In this document: positions 55,212 to 63,246 of the stretch, piece by piece
Position numbering within the stretch: the stretch's first letter is position 1
Layout of the letters: each line of letters starts with the position of its first letter
Assembly (NCBI GenBank): GCA_022041995.1
Contig: CP074382.1
Coordinates: 434,001-498,000 of the forward strand
Direction: 5' to 3'
DNA: 64,000 nt
DNA from: Cupriavidus necator
GTDB taxonomy: Bacteria > Pseudomonadota > Gammaproteobacteria > Burkholderiales > Burkholderiaceae
Notes under the pieces: model-generated
Seen by the model: the letters and a program-made list of their open reading frames with translations, nothing else
Database searches by the model: none
What the model was told of the DNA's origin: nothing
Position numbers and translations under genes: made by a program

Positions 55212-56237
55212 TCAAAGACGACGCAGCCATCCGAGGAGATCGGCAGATCCGAGCACAAGACGTCCCGGTGCCTGCTCTGCCAGGACATCCGGAAAAACCT
55301 GCGTCAACGCTTGTCGCTTGAGGTTGAGGTCGGCCCGCGCGTACACCATGGTAGTGTTCAGGCTCGCATGCCCGAGCCATTGGCTGATGGTGGCAAAGTC
55401 AACGCCAGCCTTCAGAAGCGCGACAGCAGTACTATGCCGCACCGAATGAGGATGAATGTGCTTGCTGGGCAAGGTGCCAACAGTCGTGGCTGCTCTCGCG
55501 ACATACTTGCGGAGAAGATATCGGACTCCAAAGCGCGTCAGTTTTGCTCCTCGTTCATTGCGAAACAGCGTGGCCTGGCTGTCCTGGATATCCGGCAGTG
55601 CCTGCGACAGATTGCGCAATAGCGAGGCGGTGTTAGCCCAGATCGGGCAGATTCTGACTTTTCCGCCCTTGCCCAGCAGCCTCACCTGATACGGTGGTTC
55701 CGTCCGGACATCGCATCGGCGCAGATCTAGCACTTCCTGGACGCGTGCGCCGGTGTTGAACATCAATGCGAATAACGCGTAGTCGCGTTGGCCCGAGCGC
55801 GTTGAACGGTCGATCTGGCTCAATAGCGCCTTGACCTCGTTGGCCTCCAGATACTCGATCATATGTTGCGTTGCGCCGCGTTTGAACGGAACACCGAGAA
55901 CGCGTTGTAACTCACCGAAGCGTTCCGGATGCTCACCGGCGAGGAAATGGGCCAGGCAGTGCAGTGCCGCGAGGCGGGCGTTGCGAGTCGAGATGCCATT
56001 ACCGCGTTCGCGTTCCAGGAAGTCGAGAAATGCGATCACCTGGTCGGCATTGAAATCCGCCATATCCAGGTTCTCCACAGGCCGCCCGGCCTGTTCGGAA
56101 GCGAAGCGCAAGAATAGAACAATGGCATCGCGATAGCCGTGTATCGTGTGAAGGCTCATTCCCCGCAGGTTCGGCAGATACTCCTGGAAGAACCGAAGGA
56201 GCGCCTTGCCAAGTGTATTGGGCCGATCGCGCTTCAT
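55212..56237 (-). CDS. ritC: RIT2 tyrosine recombinase, third gene
   Basis: 341 residues from ATG 56237. Core-binding domain MSLHTIHGYRDAIVLFLRFA; Arg in LMFNTGARVQEVLDL; HxxR in IHPHSVRHSTAVALL; His and Tyr in QWLGHASLNTTMVYARA. Intact. The start overlaps the second gene's stop. Confidence 0.94.
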   Translation of the reverse strand: MKRDRPNTLGKALLRFFQEYLPNLRGMSLHTIHGYRDAIVLFLRFASEQAGRPVENLDMADFNADQVIAFLDFLERERGNGISTRNARLAALHCLAHFLAGEHPERFGELQRVLGVPFKRGATQHMIEYLEANEVKALLSQIDRSTRSGQRDYALFALMFNTGARVQEVLDLRRCDVRTEPPYQVRLLGKGGKVRICPIWANTASLLRNLSQALPDIQDSQATLFRNERGAKLTRFGVRYLLRKYVARAATTVGTLPSKHIHPHSVRHSTAVALLKAGVDFATISQWLGHASLNTTMVYARADLNLKRQALTQVFPDVLAEQAPGRLVLGSADLLGWLRRL

Positions 56238-57205
56238 GATGTACCTCCATCGATCAGACTGCCAAAACCGACTTCGAACTGTTCGCTGGCGGCTTGCGCG
56301 AGCGCGGGCGTCCACCGAAGATAGTGGGCAGTTGAAAGGATTGATACGTGGCCCATGTACATCGAAAGCTTGGGTAGCTTGACCTGAACGTCCGCGCCGT
56401 CTTTATACCAGCGCAGCAAAGCGCCAATGGCGAAGCTGTGCCGAAGATCCAGGATGCGAGGTTGGCGCCCGTCAGCACCCTGAATCTGGGCCGAGCTCAT
56501 CACCTGCGTGAACAAGTGCTGAAATCCGCCGCCGCTATAGCCGTGGAACCCTGCCACGCAGTGGCATAACAGCGGCGCATCGAGCCCGCAGTCGAACTGC
56601 GCCTGCAGTCGCTTGCGCAAATAACGGCGAACTTCTGCGCGCGCATCCTCCGACAATGGCAAAAAGCGTGATTTATGACACTTCGACTCACGGATATGCA
56701 GCACTCCTTGCGCCTCGTTCACATCGGCCAGGGTCAACCGTACGAGTTCGCCACGGCGGAGCCCGGCGCTATACAGCAAAACCACCGCCACTCGACATAG
56801 TGCTGGTCGAAGCGGGGATTGCCATGTGGCGCGAAGTCGATCGCAAGCATCCAGCATGCGGGCGATCTCCGTTCCGGAGACGATAACAGGAGGATCATGG
56901 GGACTGCTACGCCTAAACCGGCGTCGATCCGGTACGAAACAGTCTGGCTCGGTGCGCTGCCGGAAGCGACACAGCTTACACACAATCAGTTGCTGGTTCC
57001 GTTGCGTGATACCTCGCAAGGAGGAGAATGCCTGGCACCACGTCTCGAAGCCGTGCTGGGTTAGATCGCTGAAACCATGCTCGTTAAGGAATCGACTCAA
57101 CGACCTGAGGGTGTGCTCTTCCCTGACGTAGCGGCGGCCCAGCGCTCGCCAGTGCAGAAGATAGCGCTCGATAGCAAGATCGAGCGGGGTCTGAGGTTGG
57201 TTCAT
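56234..57205 (-). CDS. ritB: RIT2 tyrosine recombinase, second gene
   Basis: 323 residues from ATG 57205 (MNQPQTPLDLAIERYLLHW). Arg in LLYSAGLRRGELVRL, HxxR in ILDLRHSFAIGAL, His and Tyr in MYMGHVSILSTAHYLRW. The longer open frame to 57298 overlaps the first gene and is not needed. Intact. Confidence 0.94.
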   Translation of the reverse strand: MNQPQTPLDLAIERYLLHWRALGRRYVREEHTLRSLSRFLNEHGFSDLTQHGFETWCQAFSSLRGITQRNQQLIVCKLCRFRQRTEPDCFVPDRRRFRRSSPHDPPVIVSGTEIARMLDACDRLRATWQSPLRPALCRVAVVLLYSAGLRRGELVRLTLADVNEAQGVLHIRESKCHKSRFLPLSEDARAEVRRYLRKRLQAQFDCGLDAPLLCHCVAGFHGYSGGGFQHLFTQVMSSAQIQGADGRQPRILDLRHSFAIGALLRWYKDGADVQVKLPKLSMYMGHVSILSTAHYLRWTPALAQAASEQFEVGFGSLIDGGTS

Positions 57206-58458
57206 GACAACCTCCGCGGCAGAGTGTTCGTGATTGCTGGCGGTAGCGAAAGGCCGACCTCTCTTAAAACCTCCGTTTGCAGACGAAGATAAACGCATGT
57301 GCTTTCCAGGGATCGATGGCCCAGCAGGTCGCCTATTGCCTTGAGGCCGACGCCACGGTTCAATAGCCGCATTGCGAAGGCGTGGCGCAGGCTATAGGCG
57401 GAGCTTCCTTGTAGAGGCAGTCCGCTCGCGCGCGTGCAACTCTGATATATCTCGTTGACCGCCGTGGGGCACAATGCAGTTGCTGGCCGATGCGCCCGCA
57501 GAAACAAATCCGTTCGACCGCGGGCAACTGGCCTGCCGACCTTCAGATAACGTTTGAGTACGCGGGTGGCCTGAATGGACAACGGAAGGAGAAGCTCCGA
57601 ACGAGTCTTGCGTTGCTGCACGCGCAAAGTCCTTTGCGTCCAGTCGATCGAGTCCAGCTGCAATGCGGCGATCTCCACAGGCCGCAAGCCGTAGTGCGCC
57701 ATCAGATAGAGAATCGCATGGTCGCGGCAGCCAATCATGCTTGACCGATCGATGGAACGAAGTAGCGCGAGAACGTCGTTCCAAGGGAGTGCGCGTGGTG
57801 GCAATTCGTCGCGATACGCACGCGGGGTGTCGATCGTTCCGATGCGCTCGTGGATATAGCCACGGGTGTACAAGAACAAGAGGAACGACCGTAGATGCGC
57901 GACCACATGTTGCAAGCTCTGCCTGCTCATGTGCTCACCCGAAACCGCCACAAAGCGATCCACGGTTTGCATCGACATTCCCGCAAGAGGAGTCTCCGGG
58001 GCAACCGCGTCGTGCAAAAAGGCCATGGCCGTACGCATGTGGTTGCGGACGGTCGAAGCCGACATGCCGCGTTGATCGACCAGCGAGTCGCGGTATGCAT
58101 CGAGTACTGTGTCGAAGCGCCCAGTGCGAGAAGAGGGCAACAAGTCACCTCGCATCAAAAGGAAACGCTCGAAGCGGTGCTGCGTGTGTCGGTATGGCTG
58201 CTGTACCCGCAGTTCTGCGGATGGCATTGCGAACAACGCGCCAAGGTCCGCAGCCGAGAACTTCGATTCTGCAGTTATGTTCCCAGCACCCTCAAGTGTC
58301 TGCTTCAGACGAAAAAGATGGCCGTGAAGTGTCCTGCCCATATAGCCCTCGTCGACAAGCCATCGGGCGAAGTCCTCAAGCAGGTTGGCGACGGGTGACT
58401 GGAGGTAAGACCGGTGACCTCTGGGAAAGATTTGCTCTAGCATCATGGCCTCCATCAA
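57202..58458 (-). CDS. ritA: RIT2 tyrosine recombinase, first gene
   Basis: 418 residues, longer than the other two because of an extra N-terminal domain (DFARWLVDEGYMGRTLHGHLFRL). The core-binding domain (STVRNHMRTAMAFLHDAV) and catalytic domain foll­ow: Arg in MAHYGLRPVEIAAL, HxxR in YSLRHAFAMRLL, His and Tyr in DLLGHRSLESTCVYLRL. Starts at 58458, 58446 or 58443. Intact. Confidence 0.93.
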   Translation of the reverse strand: MMEAMMLEQIFPRGHRSYLQSPVANLLEDFARWLVDEGYMGRTLHGHLFRLKQTLEGAGNITAESKFSAADLGALFAMPSAELRVQQPYRHTQHRFERFLLMRGDLLPSSRTGRFDTVLDAYRDSLVDQRGMSASTVRNHMRTAMAFLHDAVAPETPLAGMSMQTVDRFVAVSGEHMSRQSLQHVVAHLRSFLLFLYTRGYIHERIGTIDTPRAYRDELPPRALPWNDVLALLRSIDRSSMIGCRDHAILYLMAHYGLRPVEIAALQLDSIDWTQRTLRVQQRKTRSELLLPLSIQATRVLKRYLKVGRPVARGRTDLFLRAHRPATALCPTAVNEIYQSCTRASGLPLQGSSAYSLRHAFAMRLLNRGVGLKAIGDLLGHRSLESTCVYLRLQTEVLREVGLSLPPAITNTLPRRLS

Positions 58459-58579
58459 GGTCTAAATGGAGATCCCACCATACGCCGTATGGCCGAGTTA
58501 TGTTGAGTAGGGGCCGTGCAATCGCTTCCAACTGCGGGACAGAATCAGGACACTCCACATATCGGAGTGCTCCACATTA

Positions 58580-58987
58580 GTCAATGAGCAGCACGCAGCG
58601 ACGGCGGCTGGCCTCCATGTGGGCGAGCCAGCGCTCGCGCAGCGCCTTGAAGCCACCCCATCGGTTGTGGGGCTTGAGCGGTACGGTAAAGATGTCGCTG
58701 AGCTCGCGGTAGAAGTCCGCCAGATTGCTCTGCGGGTGGGCGATCGAGCCGACCATCAGATCGGGGACGCGCATGAGGCGCTGATGAAGCAGGCGCAGCG
58801 TGACGCTCTTGCCGCAGCCAGGGTCGCCATGCACCATGGCGAAGCCGCCTTCGCGGGCCATACCGTTCTCGATGCGCCAGCAGAAGTGATCGAGCTTAGG
58901 TGGTACGAACACGGCCTCGACGGGGATGTCCTGGGCGAAGGGGTTGAACTTCAGGCCGTACAAGGCCAGCAGGTTGGGTTGCATCAT
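58580..58987 (-). pseudogene. ExeA/TniB-like AAA ATPase, 5' part
   Basis: MMQPNLLALYGLKFNPFAQ, the ExeA-like opening, is followed by Walker A VHGDPGCGKSVTLRLL, GSIAHPQSNLADFYRELSD and RRRCVLLID, where RIT2 cuts Walker B. Its start overlaps the DDE gene stop. The ATPase would act as target selector and transposase activator. Confidence 0.92.
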
Positions 58988-60426
58988 GGCTTGGTGGGTG
59001 CAGCGGGTGGGAGATAGGCCGGCGGCAGGCCGGTGGCAGCGTGTTCGGCAAGCAACTGACGCAGCAGCGGTGCAGTGCCAGTCTGAGTAGGTTGCTCGTT
59101 AGCGGGCGCCGCTCCCTTTGACGTGAGCTGCGCGCGCCGTGCGTCGGCATTGGCCGACTTGTCCAGCGGGAACACGGCGGCCAGGATCGCGCCGGTGCGC
59201 GCATTGATCAGGTCGACCTGAGAGAGATCCCAGCGCGCGTAGCTCAAGCAGACTTGCTCGAGGTGGCGGTAAGCGCCGGGGAGCTCGAAGCGCACGCTGT
59301 CCAGCGTACAGGTGCCATCGGTTCTGCGCTGCATGCGATGCTTGCGGATACGGAAGGCGCGACGCAAGGCCAGCGCCTCGGGACTGGGGCGCGAGACGTC
59401 GGCACAGGACAGGTAGCGCTGCAGGGGCGTCGCTTCGAGCTCGGCATGTTCCTTGTGGTGGTATTCCTGCTCGACCCAGGCCTGCGTGGCGAGGTTCAAC
59501 TGCTCCAGGGTCAGGTGCGATTCGCCTTCGAGCATGGCCATCAGCCGCGATTCGAGCTGCCCCCAGAAGCGCTCCTGCTTGGCATTCTGGTATGGGCTAT
59601 ACGGCAAGGTGGTTTGGTGCAGGATGCCCAGGCTGGCCAGCCCCTCGACGAACTCGTCGGCGATCATGGCCGCGCCGTTGTCGGTCATGATCGCCCGCGG
59701 CAGGCCCCGCTTCATGATGGCCTGCGAGACGCCGTGCACCAGCGACGCGGTGGTCTCATCAAGGAACCACTGCAGGTGGCAGACCAGCCGGGAATGGTCG
59801 TCCATAATGCAGAGCAGCAGCGGCTTGTGCCATTGCCCATCAGGGGTGAGCACCTTGCGTGAACCATGGTGGAAGTCCAGATGCCAGAGGGCGGCCACGT
59901 GGTCGACTTCGTAGCTGCGCACCTCGCGTGCCTCGCGGCGAGCCGCCGCTGCAATGGCGCCATCGGTGCTCGAGCGCGGCGTTGGTTTGCGCACCAGACC
60001 ATGCGCCTTCAGATACCGACACACCGTGGTGTAGGACGGCAGCGTGTCCGGACCATCCTTGGTCGCGACGCGCAGGTTGTCGTAATGCAACTGCATGGTC
60101 CAACCGGGATGCTGCCGGTACTGTTCCACCAGCGCCTCGATGATGGTCGGGCTCAGGCTGACGAAGTGGCCGCAATCGTCGCGCAGGCGGTTCTTGAGCT
60201 GATCGACCGGGTCCTGGACATGACGGGCCCGGTAGTACCAGCGTTCGATGGAGGACGCGCCGAACTGAACGTCGGCGCCAGTGATGGGGTGCCGCCAGAC
60301 CTTGGCGGCCAGAACCTGGAACGCTTGCTGCAATTCGCCTTTGCCGGGCGGCGAAGCCAGCAAAGGGCCAATGACCGAGAAGCGCAAGCGCGCCCATCGG
60401 TTGCGATGATCGATCGATAGTGACAT
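58984..60426 (-). CDS. DDE transposase of the ATPase-type transposon
   Basis: 480 residues. The N-terminal DNA-binding segments (GASSIERWYYRARHVQDPVDQL, LPSYTTVCRYLKAHGL) precede the rve core: ALWHLDFHHGSRKVL (D), MTDNGAAMIADEF (D) and QNAKQERFWGQLESRL (E). The C-terminal beta domain (RTDGTCTLDSVRFELPGAYRHL) is of the Mu-C type. Intact. Confidence 0.93.
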   Translation of the reverse strand: MSLSIDHRNRWARLRFSVIGPLLASPPGKGELQQAFQVLAAKVWRHPITGADVQFGASSIERWYYRARHVQDPVDQLKNRLRDDCGHFVSLSPTIIEALVEQYRQHPGWTMQLHYDNLRVATKDGPDTLPSYTTVCRYLKAHGLVRKPTPRSSTDGAIAAAARREAREVRSYEVDHVAALWHLDFHHGSRKVLTPDGQWHKPLLLCIMDDHSRLVCHLQWFLDETTASLVHGVSQAIMKRGLPRAIMTDNGAAMIADEFVEGLASLGILHQTTLPYSPYQNAKQERFWGQLESRLMAMLEGESHLTLEQLNLATQAWVEQEYHHKEHAELEATPLQRYLSCADVSRPSPEALALRRAFRIRKHRMQRRTDGTCTLDSVRFELPGAYRHLEQVCLSYARWDLSQVDLINARTGAILAAVFPLDKSANADARRAQLTSKGAAPANEQPTQTGTAPLLRQLLAEHAATGLPPAYLPPAAPTKP

Positions 60427-60510
60427 GACTCTCCCATTGGGGTGGATAACGGGAGCAGGCTACGGGCAGTGCGAGTGACCCGCCATCGACATGTTCTGCG
60501 GGAGAAGCTC

Positions 60511-61086
60511 CTATCTGGCGCATCCCTCAGCCTGCGTGGTCAGGCCGGGCCCGAGCAGCAAGCGCAATACCGCGGCCAGGCGCTCCTCCTCGCTGTTGTG
60601 CTCGACCGATTGCAGCAGGCGGTCGGGATAGATGAACGGCTCGGGCGTTGGCGGGATGAGACCACGCAGCCACCGGCCGGCGGGGGTCTTTGGGAAGGTC
60701 TCGGTCCACCACTGACGCCAGCGCTTGAGCGTAGTCCAACTGATCGCGGGCAGGCCGTCCAGGCAGGCGCCATGGGCACGACTCGATCGCAGTACCAGGA
60801 TAATGGTCAGCCAGACGCGCCGGCCGAGGAAACGCACCGAATCGGGCGTCATGCGTTTGCGGCATCCGGCACAGCACAGGCTCAGGCGCGTAGCGCAGTC
60901 CGGGTGTGCTGCCGGTGGGCATCCGCGTGGCTTACGCGGATAGTTGGCACTGTGCAGCACAGAGCTGCAATGGCAGCAGCCCCTGTCCCGCGCCACCGTC
61001 ATCAGGTCTTCGTCGATCCGGCGTAACAGGGCAAAAAACGCCGGCGTTTGTAGCAAGGCATGGCACACTGCTGAGGTCTCCTTCAT
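60511..61086 (-). CDS. Zinc-finger protein of the ATPase-type transposon
   Basis: 191 residues from ATG 61086. Cys pairs in RGCCHCSSVLHSANYPRKP and LCCAGCRKRMTP suggest one zinc ribbon, followed by a helical region ISWTTLKRWRQWWTETF that resembles a HTH. It precedes the DDE gene by 84 bases. Probably an end-binding or targeting protein, a role comparable to TniQ by position only. Confidence 0.75.
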   Translation of the reverse strand: MKETSAVCHALLQTPAFFALLRRIDEDLMTVARDRGCCHCSSVLHSANYPRKPRGCPPAAHPDCATRLSLCCAGCRKRMTPDSVRFLGRRVWLTIILVLRSSRAHGACLDGLPAISWTTLKRWRQWWTETFPKTPAGRWLRGLIPPTPEPFIYPDRLLQSVEHNSEEERLAAVLRLLLGPGLTTQAEGCAR

Positions 61087-61202
61087 TGCTCGACACAATA
61101 AAGGCGACATCTTCCCTCAGGCGCGTGCGCGCACGCTCCCTGAGGGAACCCCTCTAGCGTCCATCACCGTTCTTGCTCAAATCCCCGCGCTATCGGCATC
61201 AC

Positions 61203-61487
61203 GAAAGCTGCTTATGCACAAAACAACCGTAACACGGCAAGCTCAAACTGAACACGGTCCGCCGGTGCGTCTGTCAGGCGCTCCATGAACAAAGCCGTGG
61301 CAGACTCGTCAACGTGACCCAAGGCGACGTTCCTGCTCTTCATCCACCGAGAGAAGGCAGACAAGACCCTTCGCTTCTTGCAAAGCGTTACTTCGGAATA
61401 TCTTGCCGTCCGTAGACGATCGAGGAATCCATCAATGTGACGGGCCGGCAGTCCGTCGGATGCGCCGACTGTGTTTGTCGCCTTCAT
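61203..61487 (-). pseudogene. ritA: RIT1 tyrosine recombinase, first gene, 5' part
   Basis: ATG 61487 is preceded by GGGAGA. The frame HIDGFLDRLRTARYSEVTLCKKRRVLSAFSRWM and RVQFELAVLRLF is the extra N-terminal domain of the first RIT recombinase. It stops at 61212 just before the transposon border (61202). The rest is at 53239-54298. Confidence 0.82.
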
Positions 61488-61624
61488 GTGAGTTCTCCCG
61501 GCCAGCGTGATGGCCAGCCTGGAAAAATCATACGGATTATGCCGACTCAACAATCACACGAGGACATGACTGGCGCAATCTGCGCCCATGACGCGGCATA
61601 ATCTGGGTGTCGGCATAACGCGGT

Positions 61625-61874
61625 CGAGCGCGATATCCGACCATTCTGCACAGGTCGAAAGGCTTGGCTCTTTGCAGACACCGTGGCTGGCGCCAAGGCA
61701 AGCGCCATGATCTATAGCCTGATGCTTACGTGCCGCGCCTGTGACGTCGAGCCGTATGCCTACCTGCTCCACGTGCTGACAGAACTGCCACAGCGCACGC
61801 CAGACGCTGACATCAGCGACCTGTTGCCGTTCAACTTCGTCCCGCCCAAAGCCGCCCCGCCGCATCCTGCCTGA
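61625..61874 (+). pseudogene. tnpC: IS66 transposase TnpC, 3' part
   Basis: Continues from 51183: VERDIRPFCTGRKAWLFADT (catalytic E), AGAKASAMIYSLMLTCRACDVEPYAYL and LHVLTELPQRTPDADISDLLP, the typical TnpC end. Stop at 61872-61874. Confidence 0.92.
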
Positions 61875-61942
61875 TTACGCTCGCCGCACTCATGAATCGC
61901 CCCGGGTTTTGAGGAGGCTCCAACTCTTGCGAGAATGGAGCC

Positions 61943-62266
61943 ATGAACAAGCAGATCAAGCATTCCCCCGAAGTCCAAGATCGGGCTGTTCGCCTGGTGC
62001 GAGAGCAACTCGGCGAGCATCCTTCGCTATGGGCGGCGGTCCAGGCCATCGCCCCAAAGATTGGGTGCTCGGCCCATACATTGTTGAAATGGGTCAAGCG
62101 TGACCAGGTGGATAGCGGCGAACGCGACGGCGTCACGACGGCAGAGCGAGAGCGCATCAAGGCGCTGGAGCGTGAAGTCAAGGAATTGCGCCGGGCCAAT
62201 GAGATTTTGAAGCTGGCCAGTGCGTTTTTCGCCCAGGCGGAGCTCGACCGCCGGCTCAAGTCCTGA
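61943..62266 (+). CDS. IS3-family transposase OrfA
   Basis: 107 residues: SPEVQDRAVRLVREQLGEHPSLWAAVQAIAPKIG-type HTH and a zipper IKALEREVKELRRANEILKLASAFFAQAEL. Intact. Confidence 0.93.
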   Translation: MNKQIKHSPEVQDRAVRLVREQLGEHPSLWAAVQAIAPKIGCSAHTLLKWVKRDQVDSGERDGVTTAERERIKALEREVKELRRANEILKLASAFFAQAELDRRLKS

Positions 62267-63176
62267 AGGCCTTCGTCGATGAGCATCGAGATGCCTTCGG
62301 GGTCGAGCCGATCTGCAAAGTCTTGCAGATTGCCCCGTCGTGTTACCGACGCCATGCCGCACGGCTTCGTGATCCGTCGCGACGTAGCGCCCGTGCAATT
62401 CGCGAGAGCGTCTGCGGCCTGCGATCAAGCGGGTCTGGGAGGACAATATGCAGGTCTATGGTGCGGACAAAGTCTGGAAACAGATGAATCGGGAAGGCAT
62501 GGCGGTGGCGCGCTGCACGGTCGAACGGCTGATGAAGCAGCTTGGCCTGGCGGGGGTGCGCCGGGGCAAGAAGAAGCGCACCACAGTGGCCGACGACTCG
62601 GTGCCGTGCCCTCTGGATCGCGTCAAGCGCCAGTTCCACGCCACACGGCCCAACCAACTGTGGGTGAGTGATTTCACCTACGTTTCGACTTGGCAGGGCT
62701 GGCTGTACGTGGCCTTCGTGATCGACGTGTTCGCCCGCTGTATTGTTGGCTGGCGCGTCAGCACTTCGATGACCACGGACTTCGTTCTGGATGCCTTGGA
62801 GCAGGCGCTCTACGCGCGCCATCCCGACAACGACGGGACGCTCATTCACCATTCTGACAGGGGATCGCAATACGTCAGCATTCGCTATACCGAGAGGCTT
62901 TCTGAAGCCGGCATTGAGCCGTCGGTGGGCAGCCGCGGTGACTCCTACGACAACGCACTGGCTGAGACCATCAATGGCCTGTACAAGGCCGAACTGATCC
63001 ACAGGCGTGGCCCCTGGAAATCCCGCGAGGCCGTGGAGCTTGCAACCTTGGAATGGGTGGCCTGGTTCAACAACCACCGCCTGATGGAATACCTCGGCTA
63101 TATCCCGCCGGCTGAAGCTGAGGCAAACTACTATCGGCAACTCAGCGATACCGCTGCGGCCCCGGCATCAACTTAA
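62263..63176 (+). pseudogene. IS3-family transposase OrfB, single frameshift
   Basis: LKAFVDEHRDAFGVEPICKVLQ starts in one frame to about 62406. There one base is missing between ATTCGCGA and GAGCGTCTG, and the protein resumes as ERLRPAIKRVWEDNMQVYGADKVW. The DDE parts QLWVSDFTYVSTWQGWL, IHHSDRGSQYVS and DNALAETINGLYKAEL are intact. One base from being functional. Confidence 0.92.
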
Positions 63177-63246
63177 ACAAAACAGCCTCCTCGATTCCCG
63201 GGGTGATTCACTCAAGGTGTGCCGAAACTGGCGCTTACGTAACCTC

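Larger units (their letters stand above)
55122..58579 (-). mobile_element. RIT element 2 (recombinase in trio), intact
   Basis: 27-base inverted repeats with two mismatches (55122-55148, 58553-58579) enclose three tyrosine recombinase genes with 4-base ATGA overlaps. It is inserted in the Walker B codons of the transposon ATPase. The gene rejoins as VLLID-EAQEM if the element and palindrome are removed. Confidence 0.95.
54299..61202 (-). mobile_element. Transposon with zinc-finger protein, DDE transposase, AAA ATPase and small ORF; interrupted by RIT2
   Basis: The ends GTGATGCTGATGGACG (54299) and GTGATGCCGATAGCG (complement, ending 61202) form an imperfect inverted repeat. It contains four genes read leftwards and splits the first recombinase gene of RIT1. 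A target duplication is not visible. The DDE plus AAA-ATPase pair places it in the Mu/Tn7/Tn5053-like group. The family name is left open. Confidence 0.78.
51204..61624 (-). mobile_element. RIT element 1 (recombinase in trio), carrying a nested transposon
   Basis: Perfect 35-base inverted repeats at 51204-51238 and 61590-61624 bound three tyrosine recombinase genes read leftwards with 4-base overlaps. The first gene is split by the transposon 54299-61202. The insertion lies in IS66 tnpC, and removing it together with the palindrome rejoins DNNAV-ERDIRPF. Confidence 0.93.
61893..63210 (+). mobile_element. IS3-family element (fourth type, 1318 bp) with 4-bp target duplication
   Basis: Ends TGAATCGCCCCGGG (61893) and the complement of TGAATCACCCCGGG (ending 63210). 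CTCA is duplicated at 61889-61892 and 63211-63214. Inserted in the IS66 right end, between the tnpC stop and the right terminus. Confidence 0.95.
47701..63238 (+). mobile_element. IS66-family element expanded by nested insertions
   Basis: The left end GTAAGCGCGAAATTGACCCC (47701) and right end GGCGCTTAC (ending 63238) are flanked by the 8-bp duplication GTAACCTC at 47693-47700 and 63239-63246. This is the correct duplication length for IS66. Inside are tnpA-tnpB-tnpC plus IS630 (47726-48890), RIT1 (51184-61624 region) and an IS3 element (61893-63210). Confidence 0.95.
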
